A stretch of DNA of 64,000 nucleotides from Bradyrhizobium lablabi. Its GTDB lineage: Bacteria; Pseudomonadota; Alphaproteobacteria; Rhizobiales; Xanthobacteraceae. The position numbers and the translations under genes are program-made. The DNA lies in NCBI RefSeq assembly GCF_018131005.1, contig NZ_JAFCJK010000004.1, positions 62,001-126,000 of the forward strand, in the 5' to 3' direction. Shown one piece after another: positions 38,094 through 45,711 of the stretch. Numbering within the stretch: position 1 is the stretch's first letter; each line of letters begins with the position of its first letter. Under the pieces are notes generated by a model that had not been told where the DNA came from, searched no databases, and saw only the letters and a program-made list of their open reading frames with translations.

Positions 38094-38544
38094 ATGCCTT
38101 TATTTTCCGGCATTTCCGGCTTCTCGATTGCACCCGGACCTACATCGGTAAGCTCGAAGCCGACGGCGTCATCCAGCAACAAGGTGACGGCTTCCCGCTC
38201 GACCGGAGCCGTGTCGCCTATCTACTTGCGGCGCGAGCGGCGGCAATCGCCGCGCAATGAGGCGGATGCTGAGCATGCAAAAGCTAGGGCGGCGTTGCTT
38301 CGCCTCCGCATCGCCGAGAAGCAGCGCGAGTTGGTGCCCCGAGCGGATTTCGATGCGGTCATCGACGACATTGCCGGGGTTGTTCTCGCATCGGTGCGGC
38401 GTGGCGGCGCGGTGCTCCAACGATCTGGCGGTTCGGCGCAAGATCGACGCCGTGGTGTATGAGGTCCGCAAGAAGATGGCGAAAGTCACCCTCGAAATGG
38501 CCGACAAGAACGGTTTTCCGCCGGTAAATGCTTCGTCCTCGTAG
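38094..38544 (+). pseudogene. Phage terminase small-subunit-like (Nu1-type) gene, frameshifted
   Basis: The ATG at 38094 has a good ribosome binding site (GGGAAGGAAA). Segments in different frames join to a familiar prophage protein: LLDCTRTYIGKLEADGVIQ and QGDGFPLDRSRVAYL in one frame; YLRRERRQSPRNEADAEHAK and AALLRLRIAEKQRELVPRADF in another; AARCSNDLAVRRKIDAVVYEV and LEMADKNGFPP in the third. At least two or three frameshifts are needed. The N-terminal part is a winged helix-turn-helix that would bind phage DNA. It indicates a former prophage or gene-transfer-related insertion here; no other phage gene is left. Confidence 0.65.
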
Positions 38545-38585
38545 GGATCGGGTCGGCGACGGGGATTGTATCACCTAGCATTCGC

Positions 38586-38599
38586 TTGATCTGCATCAA
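38586..38599 (+). promoter_or_regulatory. FixK/FNR-type box upstream of phasin, perfect
   Basis: TTGATCTGCATCAA, within the extended palindrome CTTGATCTGCATCAAG. The centre is 74 nt before the phasin ATG. Confidence 0.8.
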
Positions 38600-38666
38600 G
38601 CGCTTTCGCGGTGCCCTGGGTGAAAGCGTTCGACAGGGTAGGAAGTTCAATCAAGGAGAATAGATC

Positions 38667-39149
38667 ATGTCTGTCGCCTTCTTTGAGACCAAACCTCGTG
38701 TCTTCAATCCTCTGGCCACCTCTGGGCTCACCAAAGAGGCCCTCGAAGGCGCGAACGCAGCCCTGAAGGCATTGGTCACGTGGCGAAACGAAATTGCCGA
38801 CACAAACCAGAAAAATGGCGAGCGTGTCCTCGACCAAATGGCGCTGGCCGCGAAGACACTCGGGTGGCCAGCGCAGATCGTCGATGCCGCCCGCACGCAG
38901 CTGAAAAGCGTCAGCGAACTCCAAGTTAAAACGATGGACCAAATGATGGACGCTTGGGAAGAGCAGCTCAAATTGCCGAACCCGATGACCGCGTCACCAT
39001 CGGCTATGCTGTCAAAACTAACCTCCTTGCCGGGTCTCGCAGCAAGTCCGGTTGCGGCAGGGAACCCGGTCGAAGTGTGGATGAAGCTAGCAGAGCAGTG
39101 GCAACGAAACTGGGTCGACATGTTCGACGCGACCGGCAAGCGCCAATAG
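38667..39149 (+). CDS. Phasin-family protein
   Basis: The 160-residue protein starts at an ATG preceded by AAGGAGAATAGATC. It is almost wholly helical and amphipathic, with the phasin-like segments LTKEALEGANAALKALVTWRNEIAD and QMALAAKTLGWPAQIVDAARTQLK. The C-terminal part NPVEVWMKLAEQWQRNWVDMF is aromatic-rich, as in granule-binding ends. Phasins coat polyhydroxybutyrate granules. A perfect FixK-type box upstream suggests that its synthesis is tied to oxygen limitation, when PHB is made. No phaC/phaZ gene is near. Confidence 0.85.
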   Translation: MSVAFFETKPRVFNPLATSGLTKEALEGANAALKALVTWRNEIADTNQKNGERVLDQMALAAKTLGWPAQIVDAARTQLKSVSELQVKTMDQMMDAWEEQLKLPNPMTASPSAMLSKLTSLPGLAASPVAAGNPVEVWMKLAEQWQRNWVDMFDATGKRQ

Positions 39150-39400
39150 GTAGCCTGCGGGCAGGCCAGCACCGCGTAGTAGCGCGTTGTGCCCCTCGCG
39201 TTGTCCACCGCGATCTGTAGCGGCTTGCCTGTCCTGGACGGCCCGACGCATCCTCTCGCAATGGGCACCAAGTCACGTGAGGCCATTTACGGCGCATCAG
39301 TCCGGGCGGCGCAGAGCGGGCAGCCGAAGCGCGCAGGAAAGCCGACCGGCTCGCGTGCGAGCCGTCGACGATGCGCATCCTTGGCTTTCAGGATCCGGCG
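39150..39400. other. Gap after phasin, no gene
   Basis: About 250 bp of GC-rich sequence with several overlapping false frames on both strands. It may be the decayed upstream part of the next remnant. Confidence 0.4.
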
Positions 39401-39675
39401 CAGCTATCGCCCACCCTCGGCGACGCTCTCAACGCGGGTTTTCGGTACCTTGAGGTGAAGTGCCTCGGCGCGACACGGACCAGACTGTTGCTCTTGACGT
39501 CGTGCGGCGACCGAAGAACACCGTCGGTTCACGAACCGGAGCGTTACATGCGGTGCAAGGACTGCTCGCAAGTGCGCAGCTATCCGTTCAAGCGCAGCCA
39601 TCTGGTGGCGCTGCGCGCCACCAGATCACGGCGAGCGATCCGCCGTCAACGTGGTGGCCGGGCGAGCGAGACTAG
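39401..39675 (+). pseudogene. Small CxxC protein, broken by several frameshifts
   Basis: Alternating frames spell a protein I recognise as a recurring small rhizobial product: PTLGDALNAGFRYLEVKCLGA, DTDQTVALDVVRRPKNT, SVHEPERYMRCKDCSQVRSY with PFKRSHLVALRAT, and QITASDPPSTWWPGERD ending at 39675. Each join is a frame change, so at least three frameshifts are present. The intact form would have a Cys-x-x-Cys pair from CLGC and CKDC, here partly altered (CLGA). Function unknown. Confidence 0.7.
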
Positions 39676-39750
39676 CCATGCGATTTGCAAGCTACTAGCG
39701 CTCGCCGACAAGGTGATCGAATTGAGCGCAGCCCAACGGACGAAGCGACA

Positions 39751-39990
39751 ATGTTCTTCAGCAAACTGGCCCGAGTACTAGCCATCGTAGCCCTTGTGCT
39801 TGGCTTACTTCGTGTCCTGGTTGGGTTTGGTGTCGCGACGATCGAACCGAAAGAAGCGTACGAGGCTGCTCGCGCTCGTTACATAGGCAGCAAATCATCC
39901 GGGCAGCGATTGATGATGGATTTACACGTTCCTCTTCGCGGTGGCGCTGGGCACTCTGGCCGAGATCAGCTTTTCAATGCGCAAGAGGTC
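39751..39990 (+). pseudogene. Small membrane protein, frameshifted
   Basis: From the ATG at 39751 the first frame gives MFFSKLARVLAIVALVLGLLRVLVGFG and EAARARYIGSKSSGQ. At about 39906-39918 two single-base losses shift the frame; the family continues as IYTFLFAVALGTLAEISFSMRKR in another frame. The whole would be a protein of about 80 residues with two membrane helices. The present first frame runs on to a stop at 40071 with unrelated sequence. Confidence 0.65.
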
Positions 39991-40117
39991 ATCAGCGGCG
40001 GGTCAGAACCCAGACATAGCCAGCAGGACAACTCGGTGTCTGCTTTGGCTTGCCCGGGGCATTCTGGCTAATATCAACGCTCCGCCTGCCGAACGGCCCG
40101 CGTACGCATCGACCACC

Positions 40118-40357
40118 ATGTGCAATCTCTATTCGATCACGACCAACCAAGCCGCGATCATCAACCTGTTTCGCGTGATCAATCGATACGTCGGCAACCT
40201 CGCACCGACGCCCGACGTCTTCCCGGACTACTCCGCGCCGGTGATCCGCAACACCGACGCCGGCACCGAGATGACCCTGATGCGAGACGGCCTCCGGCTT
40301 TTTCTGCCGTCCGCTTGGCATCGGCACCAGTCGCCGGTTGCGGCTCATGTGACCTGA
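40118..40357 (+). pseudogene. SRAP (YedK/HMCES-type) peptidase fragment
   Basis: The ATG at 40118 opens MCNLYSITTNQAAIINLF, with the catalytic Cys2 of SOS-response-associated peptidases, which cross-link to abasic sites in single-stranded DNA. Homology holds through GNLAPTPDVFPDYSAPVIR and fades after TLMRDG; the rest of the usual 220-250 residues is missing. Only about 60 residues of the N terminus remain, so it is a truncated remnant. Confidence 0.75.
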
Positions 40358-40492
40358 TCGCCGTCCCGCCACGCACAACCATGTCGGTCGTCGTGTGCGC
40401 GGTCGCCGCATCTCCTCGACACGGAGTGAGCCATGGAGAAGAAGTACACCGGCGGAAGGATCGGCTTCCCGTGCGACCTGAAATGAGAATGC

Positions 40493-41032
40493 TCACTCCA
40501 GTGGCTGGACCGGCGGCGCGGTGGAAGGAGTGGTAGCGGGTCCTGCGGGCGCCGCCGCTTGAGGGGCTGCCTGAACCGGCGGCGCGGTGGAAGCAATGGC
40601 AGCGGGCCGTGCGGGCGCCGCCGCTTGAGGGGCTGCCTGATCTTGGGGCGCAGGTGGAGTGGAGCCGGGTTGACCCTCGCCGGTGGGAACACGTGGCTCA
40701 CGACGTGCGACGCTACGGGGCTGGCGCGGCGCACTTGATTGGTTCGGGCTCCATGAATGCCGCGAGCGATAATAAGGCGTGCCGAACACGCCCTTGACCG
40801 CGCCCACGGCGCCACCGACCCCAGCGCCGACCGCGCCCCCGACGATGCCGCCGATAGGGCCCGCAACCCGGCTGCCTTCATAGGCTCCTTGCTGCGCGCC
40901 GCGCACGATGCCTTGGGCGTGACTGGCGCGCGGCGGCAAGAGCAATGCAAGCAGGATGACAGCTGTCACGAAGATGAACGCGAGCGCCAGGAAGGGCGGC
41001 CGCATCGCGCTCTGAGCCCGGGCTTTCTGCAT
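40493..41032 (-). CDS. Exported Gly-zipper / Pro-Ala repeat protein
   Basis: The 179-residue protein has an N-terminal signal (FLALAFIFVTAVILLALLLP, cleavage near SHAQG). A glycine-zipper segment follows, GPIGGIVGGAVGAGVGGAVGAVKGVFG, as in small outer-membrane-associated proteins. The C-terminal third is two 22-residue Ala/Pro repeats (QAAPQAAAPARPAAIASTAPPV type). Family is unknown; an envelope-associated role is likely. The ATG at 41032 follows AAGGGATCAAA; a second Met ten codons later is an alternative. Confidence 0.7.
   Translation of the reverse strand: MQKARAQSAMRPPFLALAFIFVTAVILLALLLPPRASHAQGIVRGAQQGAYEGSRVAGPIGGIVGGAVGAGVGGAVGAVKGVFGTPYYRSRHSWSPNQSSAPRQPRSVARREPRVPTGEGQPGSTPPAPQDQAAPQAAAPARPAAIASTAPPVQAAPQAAAPAGPATTPSTAPPVQPLE
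40509..40640. repeat. 66-bp tandem repeat, two units
   Basis: The unit beginning ACCGGCGGCGCGGTGGAAG at 40509 recurs at 40575 (period 66 bp, 22 codons) with few differences. It encodes the Pro/Ala-rich tail of the exported protein on the minus strand. It is a candidate for length variation. Confidence 0.85.
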
Positions 41033-41678
41033 TTTGATCCCTTGAATTTGTCACCAGGGACTCGGGAATTTGAACCGGCGATGCGGCCAAATGGTTGCGC
41101 CTCTGTGGCCAATTCGAGAAGGGATTGGGAACGACCAAGCCTCGTCGAGCCCGCACCCGTCGAGGTCAAACCTCACCCTTCCAATAACCCAGGCTGGCAG
41201 GAGGCTTAGGGGGCCCCACCTGTGGACCCTAGCTACTAGGTCTCGCGGCCCCTGAAAATGGACCAGCCAAGCTCCCCCAAGGTGGAACTTAGCGCCCGGA
41301 GCGCCTGAACCAGGCGGAGGTGGCTTGGCCTAGTATCGTTTTAGCTTCCAGCGTGCAGGCCGCAGCCTGTACGTCCGAGAGGAATCCGGCGGCGAGCGTC
41401 GGCGGTGAGGATCAGTGCAGCACCCGCGGCACTACGGTAACAGTCGTCGTCAGCACTTCGACATCATCGCCGCAACCCGGCGCCAGCAACAATACAATCA
41501 GCGGCACCAACCCGGAGCGGCGAATTGCGGCGGCATCACGGCGTGCCGGGGCCAACTCAGGCACGCAGCAACCGTCGGCTTCGGTGCGTCCTACTCAATG
41601 TCCGCTATGCCCCGATGGCGACCGGATTTCGCAGCGCAGAGAAATGTCGCGAAGGGCCAACACCAGAAGTGGGCCGGT
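41033..41678. other. Gap with repeat R2, no clear gene
   Basis: About 645 bp. The distal end holds R2 copy 1 (41584-41657). Near 41080-41100 a segment GGGAATTTGAACCGGCGAT resembles a tRNA T-arm on the minus strand but has no acceptor pairing. The sequence 41200-41330 is featureless. Confidence 0.45.
41584..41657. repeat. Dispersed repeat R2, copy 1
   Basis: GTGCGTCCTACTCAATGTCC, CCGATGGCGACCGGATTTCG and CAGCGCAGAGAAATGTCGCG match 43311-43383 closely. It abuts the 3' end of an ABC_sub_bind gene, while the other copy lies upstream of one. Confidence 0.75.
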
Positions 41679-42665
41679 CTATTCAATCACCTCGTCAGCA
41701 CGGGCAACGAGCGACTCAGGGATCACGAGGCCGAGTGCCTTCGCGGTCTTGAGATTGACCACGAGCTCGAACGACGTCGCTGCCTGCACCGGCAGGTCGC
41801 CCGGTCTCTCACCCTTCAAGATGCGGTTCACGTATCCAGCAGCGCGTTGATAGGACTCGTGTGGCTCCGGCCCGTAGGAGACGAGGCCTCCGCTCACCAC
41901 GTGATAGCGAAATGGATAAACCGCCGGCAAGCGGTGGCGGGCCGCAAGTGCAATGATCACATCGCGATTGACCGCGGTGTAAGCGCTTGCCGTTATGACC
42001 AACCCGCCATCCGGCTTCGCCGCGAAGGCGGTTATTCCCCGCTCAATTTCGCCAGCGTCGCGTACTCCGATCGGGACCGACTCCATGCCCAGCCCCGGTG
42101 CCGCCAACTGGACTGCTGCGAACTGCGCTGGCCCCTCGTTCGTCGCCAAGTCGCGCAAGATGGCCACCCGCTTCACGTGAGGCGCAATCTGCTTCAGCAG
42201 TTCGAGCCACTTGCCGCCCATTTTGTATTCAAACTGGGTAAACCCGGTGGCATTGCCGTCAGGTTTAGCGAGACTCGCAACATAGCCGGAACCGACGGGA
42301 TCGACGGTCTGCACGAATACGATCGGGAGCGAGCGCGTGGCATCCATCAGCGCTGGCATTGTTGAACCTGAACCTGCAAGGACGACGTCCGGCGCAAGGC
42401 CAATTAGTTCGGCAGCGCAGCCGCGATAGCGCTCGGCTTTGCCGGCGCCCCAGCACGTGTCGACACGCAGGTTGCGGCCTTCGGCCCAACCCTGCTTTTC
42501 CAGCGCCTGCAGAAACACCTTGAGCCGAACCTGCCCCTCGGGGTCGTCGGGCGCGAGATTCATCAGCACCCCGACCCGCCGCACCCGCTCGGGCTCCTGC
42601 GCGCCTACCGCCAGGGGCCATACCGCCGCACCGCCGACTACCGTGATGAATTCGCGCCGCCTCAT
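41679..42665 (-). CDS. ABC transporter substrate-binding protein (ABC_sub_bind type)
   Basis: The 328-residue protein has a signal with twin arginine (MRRREFITVVGGAAVWPLAVGA). The body matches the ABC_sub_bind family: RRVGVLMNLAPDDPEGQ, LGLAPDVVLAGSGSTMPAL, VFVQTVDPVGSGYVASLAKP, and the C-terminal FELVVNLKTAKALGLVIPES. These periplasmic proteins are very abundant in Bradyrhizobium and commonly lack adjacent permease or ATPase genes, as here. The ligand is unknown. The gene converges with remnants to its left. Confidence 0.9.
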   Translation of the reverse strand: MRRREFITVVGGAAVWPLAVGAQEPERVRRVGVLMNLAPDDPEGQVRLKVFLQALEKQGWAEGRNLRVDTCWGAGKAERYRGCAAELIGLAPDVVLAGSGSTMPALMDATRSLPIVFVQTVDPVGSGYVASLAKPDGNATGFTQFEYKMGGKWLELLKQIAPHVKRVAILRDLATNEGPAQFAAVQLAAPGLGMESVPIGVRDAGEIERGITAFAAKPDGGLVITASAYTAVNRDVIIALAARHRLPAVYPFRYHVVSGGLVSYGPEPHESYQRAAGYVNRILKGERPGDLPVQAATSFELVVNLKTAKALGLVIPESLVARADEVIE

Positions 42666-42773
42666 GTTCGCTTCCCGGACGAAGGGTTGGATCGTAGCGT
42701 GTCGAGCCTGTCGCCGGAAGAGGTCAACTCATGCCCGTTCCGGGTTGCGTTACTCAGGAGCGGCCGCGCGAGG

Positions 42774-42983
42774 TTAGCAAGTCACTCCACGAGCGCACCT
42801 GCTGGCGGCACGTCGGGTGGGAGTTCTGATGCAAACACCATTCGCAGTACGGCGCATACCCGGTCCACACGCTTCGCGGACTTGAATGATAATCGCGTCC
42901 GGCCGTTGGAGGGGTACCAGGGGCATGGCCTGCGCCGATGACACCAACGCCAGTGCGAAGGCAAGAGCAAATAACCTGATCAT
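42774..42983 (-). CDS. Small exported Cys-containing protein
   Basis: The 69-residue protein begins with a signal peptide (MIRLFALAFALALVSSAQA) after an upstream CAGGAGAGTAACA. The mature part has ACGPGMRR, GVCIRTPTRR and SRCARGVTC, a pattern (CGPG ... GVC) that recurs in tiny secreted proteins of Bradyrhizobium. Four cysteines probably form two disulfides. A perfect FixK-type box lies 81-94 nt upstream, and a second TTGA-N6-TCAA match lies just before the ribosome binding site. Function unknown. Confidence 0.7.
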   Translation of the reverse strand: MIRLFALAFALALVSSAQAMPLVPLQRPDAIIIQVREACGPGMRRTANGVCIRTPTRRAASRCARGVTC

Positions 42984-42996
42984 TGTTACTCTCCTG

Positions 42997-43010
42997 TTGA
43001 AGTCGCTCAA
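42997..43010 (-). promoter_or_regulatory. Second TTGA-N6-TCAA match near the start of the small exported gene
   Basis: TTGAAGTCGCTCAA fits the eight fixed positions, but the inner bases lack symmetry and it lies only 14 nt from the start codon. It may be chance, or a repressing site. Confidence 0.3.
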
Positions 43011-43063
43011 AGCAAGGTTGCTGCCCTTTGGGGCGCATCGGCCCACGCCTGGGCCGAAGGTCT

Positions 43064-43077
43064 TTGATCTAGGTCAA
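43064..43077 (-). promoter_or_regulatory. FixK/FNR-type box, perfect
   Basis: TTGATCTAGGTCAA, very close to the full palindrome TTGATCTAGATCAA. The centre is about 87 nt before the ATG of the small exported protein (42983). Confidence 0.75.
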
Positions 43078-43140
43078 CGCGAGTAGCCTGCCGAGTTGGG
43101 TCGTCGCGTACGCGGTGCGGTGACTGCATGAATGATTGGA

Positions 43141-43206
43141 TCACTTGCGACCGGGTTGAGCCGGCAGCAAGTCCGGGCATGGTCCGCTATGCCCCCGAAA
43201 GGGAGC
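43141..43206 (+). repeat. Flanking repeat R3, left copy
   Basis: GCGACCGGGTTGAGCCGGCA (43147) continues to GGTCCGCTATGCCCCCGAAA. The right copy is at 44563-44630, so the pair brackets an ABC_sub_bind gene in direct orientation. Confidence 0.75.
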
Positions 43207-43211
43207 TGCCC

Positions 43212-43280
43212 GACCGCACTTATTGAGGACATCCGGTCCAGGAAAATCCGTGGTTGCAGTTACAGGGGAAGCGACACGTC
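43212..43280 (+). repeat. Dispersed repeat R1, copy 3
   Basis: GACCGCACTTATTGAGGACA, then AGGAAAATCCGTGGTTGCAG and TTACAGGGGAAGCGACACGT. It sits directly between R3-left and R2 copy 2. Confidence 0.75.
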
Positions 43281-43310
43281 TGCTGAGGACGCCTTCAAAT
43301 CGAGATTGCA

Positions 43311-43383
43311 GTGCGTCCTACTGAATGTCCGCTATGCACCGATGACGGCCAGATTTCGCAGCGCAGGAAAGTCGCGATAGGCC
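43311..43383 (+). repeat. Dispersed repeat R2, copy 2
   Basis: GTGCGTCCTACTGAATGTCC, CACCGATGACGGCCAGATTT and CGCAGCGCAGGAAAGTCGCG match the copy at 41584-41657. Confidence 0.75.
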
Positions 43384-43514
43384 ATGAACGGACATGGTCG
43401 ATAATGTGCGGCCGCACTAACTTCTCTTTTCCTTAGGGATGCCCAACTGATAAGTAGATTGCAAACCCAGCGAACACGAGACGAAATGTCCTCGCCAGAT
43501 CGGGGAATGGTCAC

Positions 43515-44525
43515 ATGAAACGACGCTTCGTCATCACCCTGATCGGTTGCGGGATCGTGTCCGCACTGTGGCCGCGACGGGCGCGATCGACCGAAAAAGT
43601 CTTTCGCATCGCATTTGTCGTTCCGACCGGCCAATTCGTCGACGCCAAGGAGGGTGATGCCTGGAAAGGCCCTGTGGTCGCCTTCCTCCAAGGCATGCGG
43701 GAGCTTGGCTACGTGGACGGCAAGAACATGAAGTTCGATTTTTATTCGGCCGATGGGAAACTCGGACGAATCGATGAAATCGCGGCACGGGTCCTTGAGA
43801 CTTCACCCGACGTTATCCTGGCGGGAGGAGGCGGCGCCAACGAGGTCGCGCACGCCTTCCAGCGCTCAACGCGAACCGTGCCGGTCGTCATGGCCAACAG
43901 CTCGGACCCCGCCACGCAGGGGCTCGTCGCCAGTCTCGCCCGACCGGGTGGCAACATCACAGGCTTTTCAGGCAACACAGGACCAGAATTTGAGGCGAGT
44001 AGATTGCAGTTGTTGACCGAGGTCGCACCGAATGCGAGCCGAGCGGCCTATCTGGGGCTGAAACTCGATTGGGAAAGCCCGGCCGCGATCGGCGTGCGCA
44101 ACGCCGCGCAGAGGCTTGGGATTACGTTGCTTCATGCCGAGCACACGCCGACGAACTACGATGATGCGTTTGGGTTGATAGCCCGGGAGCGATTGCAGGG
44201 GTTGTTCGTTGCCCGCAATCCGTGGAATTTCTCAAACCGACGCGCCATCACCGGATTTGCAGCAGGTCAACGGATGGCGGCGGTATACCCGACGCGAGAG
44301 TTTGCCGAGGTTACCGGCCTGATCTCCTATGGGCCAAGTCTTTTCGACCTCTACCGCCGTGCAGCAGGTCACGTCGACAAAATTCTCAAAGGGGCGAGGC
44401 CGGCGGAGCTGCCTGTCGAACAGCCGACTAAGTTCGAGCTGGTGGTCCACCTCAAGACGGCTAGAACCCTTGAGCTGACCATTCCGCCTTCGTTGATTGC
44501 GGTCGCCGACGATGTAATCGATTGA
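43515..44525 (+). CDS. ABC transporter substrate-binding protein (ABC_sub_bind type)
   Basis: The 336-residue protein has a short N-terminal signal (MKRRFVITLIGCGIVSALWP). Family motifs include FLQGMRELGYVDGKNM, ETSPDVILAGGGGANEVA, VVMANSSDPATQGLVASLARPGG and the C-terminal FELVVHLKTARTLELTIPPS. It is related to the product of 41679-42665 but clearly diverged, so it is not a recent duplicate. No transporter partner is adjacent. It is flanked by the R3 pair and preceded by R1 and R2, as if the gene travels with these repeats. Confidence 0.9.
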   Translation: MKRRFVITLIGCGIVSALWPRRARSTEKVFRIAFVVPTGQFVDAKEGDAWKGPVVAFLQGMRELGYVDGKNMKFDFYSADGKLGRIDEIAARVLETSPDVILAGGGGANEVAHAFQRSTRTVPVVMANSSDPATQGLVASLARPGGNITGFSGNTGPEFEASRLQLLTEVAPNASRAAYLGLKLDWESPAAIGVRNAAQRLGITLLHAEHTPTNYDDAFGLIARERLQGLFVARNPWNFSNRRAITGFAAGQRMAAVYPTREFAEVTGLISYGPSLFDLYRRAAGHVDKILKGARPAELPVEQPTKFELVVHLKTARTLELTIPPSLIAVADDVID

Positions 44526-44562
44526 GCGGGAGATGGCTGTGACCCGATGTCTGTTCCGGGAT

Positions 44563-44630
44563 CATTTCGCGACCGGGTTGAGCTGGCGGTAAGTCCGGCA
44601 TGGTCTGCTATGCCACTGAAAGCGCAAGTG
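44563..44630 (+). repeat. Flanking repeat R3, right copy
   Basis: GCGACCGGGTTGAGCTGGCG (44569) and GGTCTGCTATGCCACTGAAA repeat the left copy with about ten changes and one gap. Confidence 0.75.
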
Positions 44631-44816
44631 AGCTAGCCGCCACCGGCTGCTCCACCACACGACCTCTGCCGCTTTGTGAACAAAGCGGAGATGCGCTTCG
44701 TTGTGCCACACCATCAGATTTGTGAGCACGCGCCTCTGGCGAAGCGTAACCCAACAATTCCGAATTACGGTGAGAGTAACTCGTCGCGACCGGCCGCGCT
44801 AACAAGTGCACTGTCA

Positions 44817-45302
44817 CTACAATATTCGGAGGATCTCATCGACGGTTGCGTTGATCGGCCTAGTTGTGTCGATCTCGTAGTCCGCAGACTTCCTTAACAC
44901 AGGCTCGATGGTTGAGATCAGTTGGCAAACCTTCTGCCGCTCCTCCGCGATTTGTCCGTAGCCGCTGGATCGCATCGCGAGCCGCTCCATGATTGTTGCG
45001 ACCGGAGCAGAGAGAAGAATTATGGCGTCGATCAAGAAAAAAAGTTGGCGCATGTTTTCGGCACAGCCGCTAATGAACAGCATCCCGTCTCCTGGCTTGG
45101 ACAGGAGCGCGCGGACACGATCTTCTCGCCAGGCCCAGTCCCTTCCTTGAGCTGGCGTCAACATGTCTGCGGGATCTGTGTCGACCCATTGAGACCATTC
45201 GGGTGTGTCGAGGTCGTAAGCGTGATGACCTCGCGCAACCAACTCTTCGATCACGGACGATTTCCCCGTTCCAGACATGCCCGTAATCAAGACGCGCTTC
45301 AT
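44817..45302 (-). CDS. P-loop kinase-like ATPase (shikimate/adenylate-kinase-like)
   Basis: The 161-residue protein has a Walker A motif GMSGTGKSSVIEEL at the N terminus. It continues with LVARGHHAYDLDTPEWSQW, an acceptor-type region, a lid-like MERLAMRSSGYGQIAEERQK and a hydrophobic strand FLIDAIILLSAPV. It looks like a small nucleoside/metabolite kinase of the AAA_17/AAA_18 type found singly in many genomes. The phosphoacceptor is unknown. The start ATG at 45302 has no strong ribosome binding site. Confidence 0.82.
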   Translation of the reverse strand: MKRVLITGMSGTGKSSVIEELVARGHHAYDLDTPEWSQWVDTDPADMLTPAQGRDWAWREDRVRALLSKPGDGMLFISGCAENMRQLFFLIDAIILLSAPVATIMERLAMRSSGYGQIAEERQKVCQLISTIEPVLRKSADYEIDTTRPINATVDEILRIL

Positions 45303-45506
45303 ACATGTTCCTCGCCCTGAAGGAATCGGCAGCTACCCGACGGCCGCTTCCCGGACCCACACCTACCTCGATCAAAAATGCTCGCGACGCCTCCGCATGC
45401 CAGAGCACGCCAAACGCTGCTTCTTTGTCAAGCGACTCCGCCAAATCTTCGACAAAGTGACGGCAGACCTCTCTCTATCGCTCCTGGCCCTCTCGGACCT
45501 CGCGGC

Positions 45507-45662
45507 ATGTCTCCTTTTGCGCTGCTACTGGGGGGTTTTGCGCTGCTACTGGGGGGCAAGCGGACATCAATCGCTCCGGCAGCGGCTGTCGAAACCTTTG
45601 AGCGCCAAGTTAGAGCGATCTATGTGAACGGCTTCACGCACGGCTACTTTTTTGGGGTCTAA
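45507..45662 (+). CDS. Possible small exported protein with a perfect 7-residue duplication
   Basis: The 51-residue frame reads MSPFALLLGGFALLLGG and then KRTSIAPAAAVETFERQ to VNGFTHGYFFGV. The hydrophobic start could be a signal or anchor. The repeated FALLLGG comes from a perfect 21-bp tandem duplication (45515-45535 and 45536-45556). There is no good ribosome binding site, and no family is recognised, so this is uncertain. Confidence 0.3.
   Translation: MSPFALLLGGFALLLGGKRTSIAPAAAVETFERQVRAIYVNGFTHGYFFGV
45515..45556. repeat. Perfect 21-bp tandem duplication
   Basis: TTTTGCGCTGCTACTGGGGG plus one G is present twice without a mismatch. The length is a multiple of three, so it keeps frame. 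A recent slippage event is likely. Confidence 0.95.
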
Positions 45663-45711
45663 CCTTAATCGTCCGATGCGAGGAATTTTGTGTTAGTTAA
45701 GGAGTTCGATT

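Noticed and set aside
41075..41100. tRNA-like T-arm (GGTTCAAATTCCC on the minus strand)
   Set aside because: The arms of the supposed T-stem do not pair and no acceptor, D or anticodon stem can be drawn.
42997..43010. Second FixK-type box before the small exported gene as an activating site
   Set aside because: It overlaps the leader 14 nt from the start codon and its inner bases are not symmetric, so an activating role is unlikely; kept only as a weak feature.
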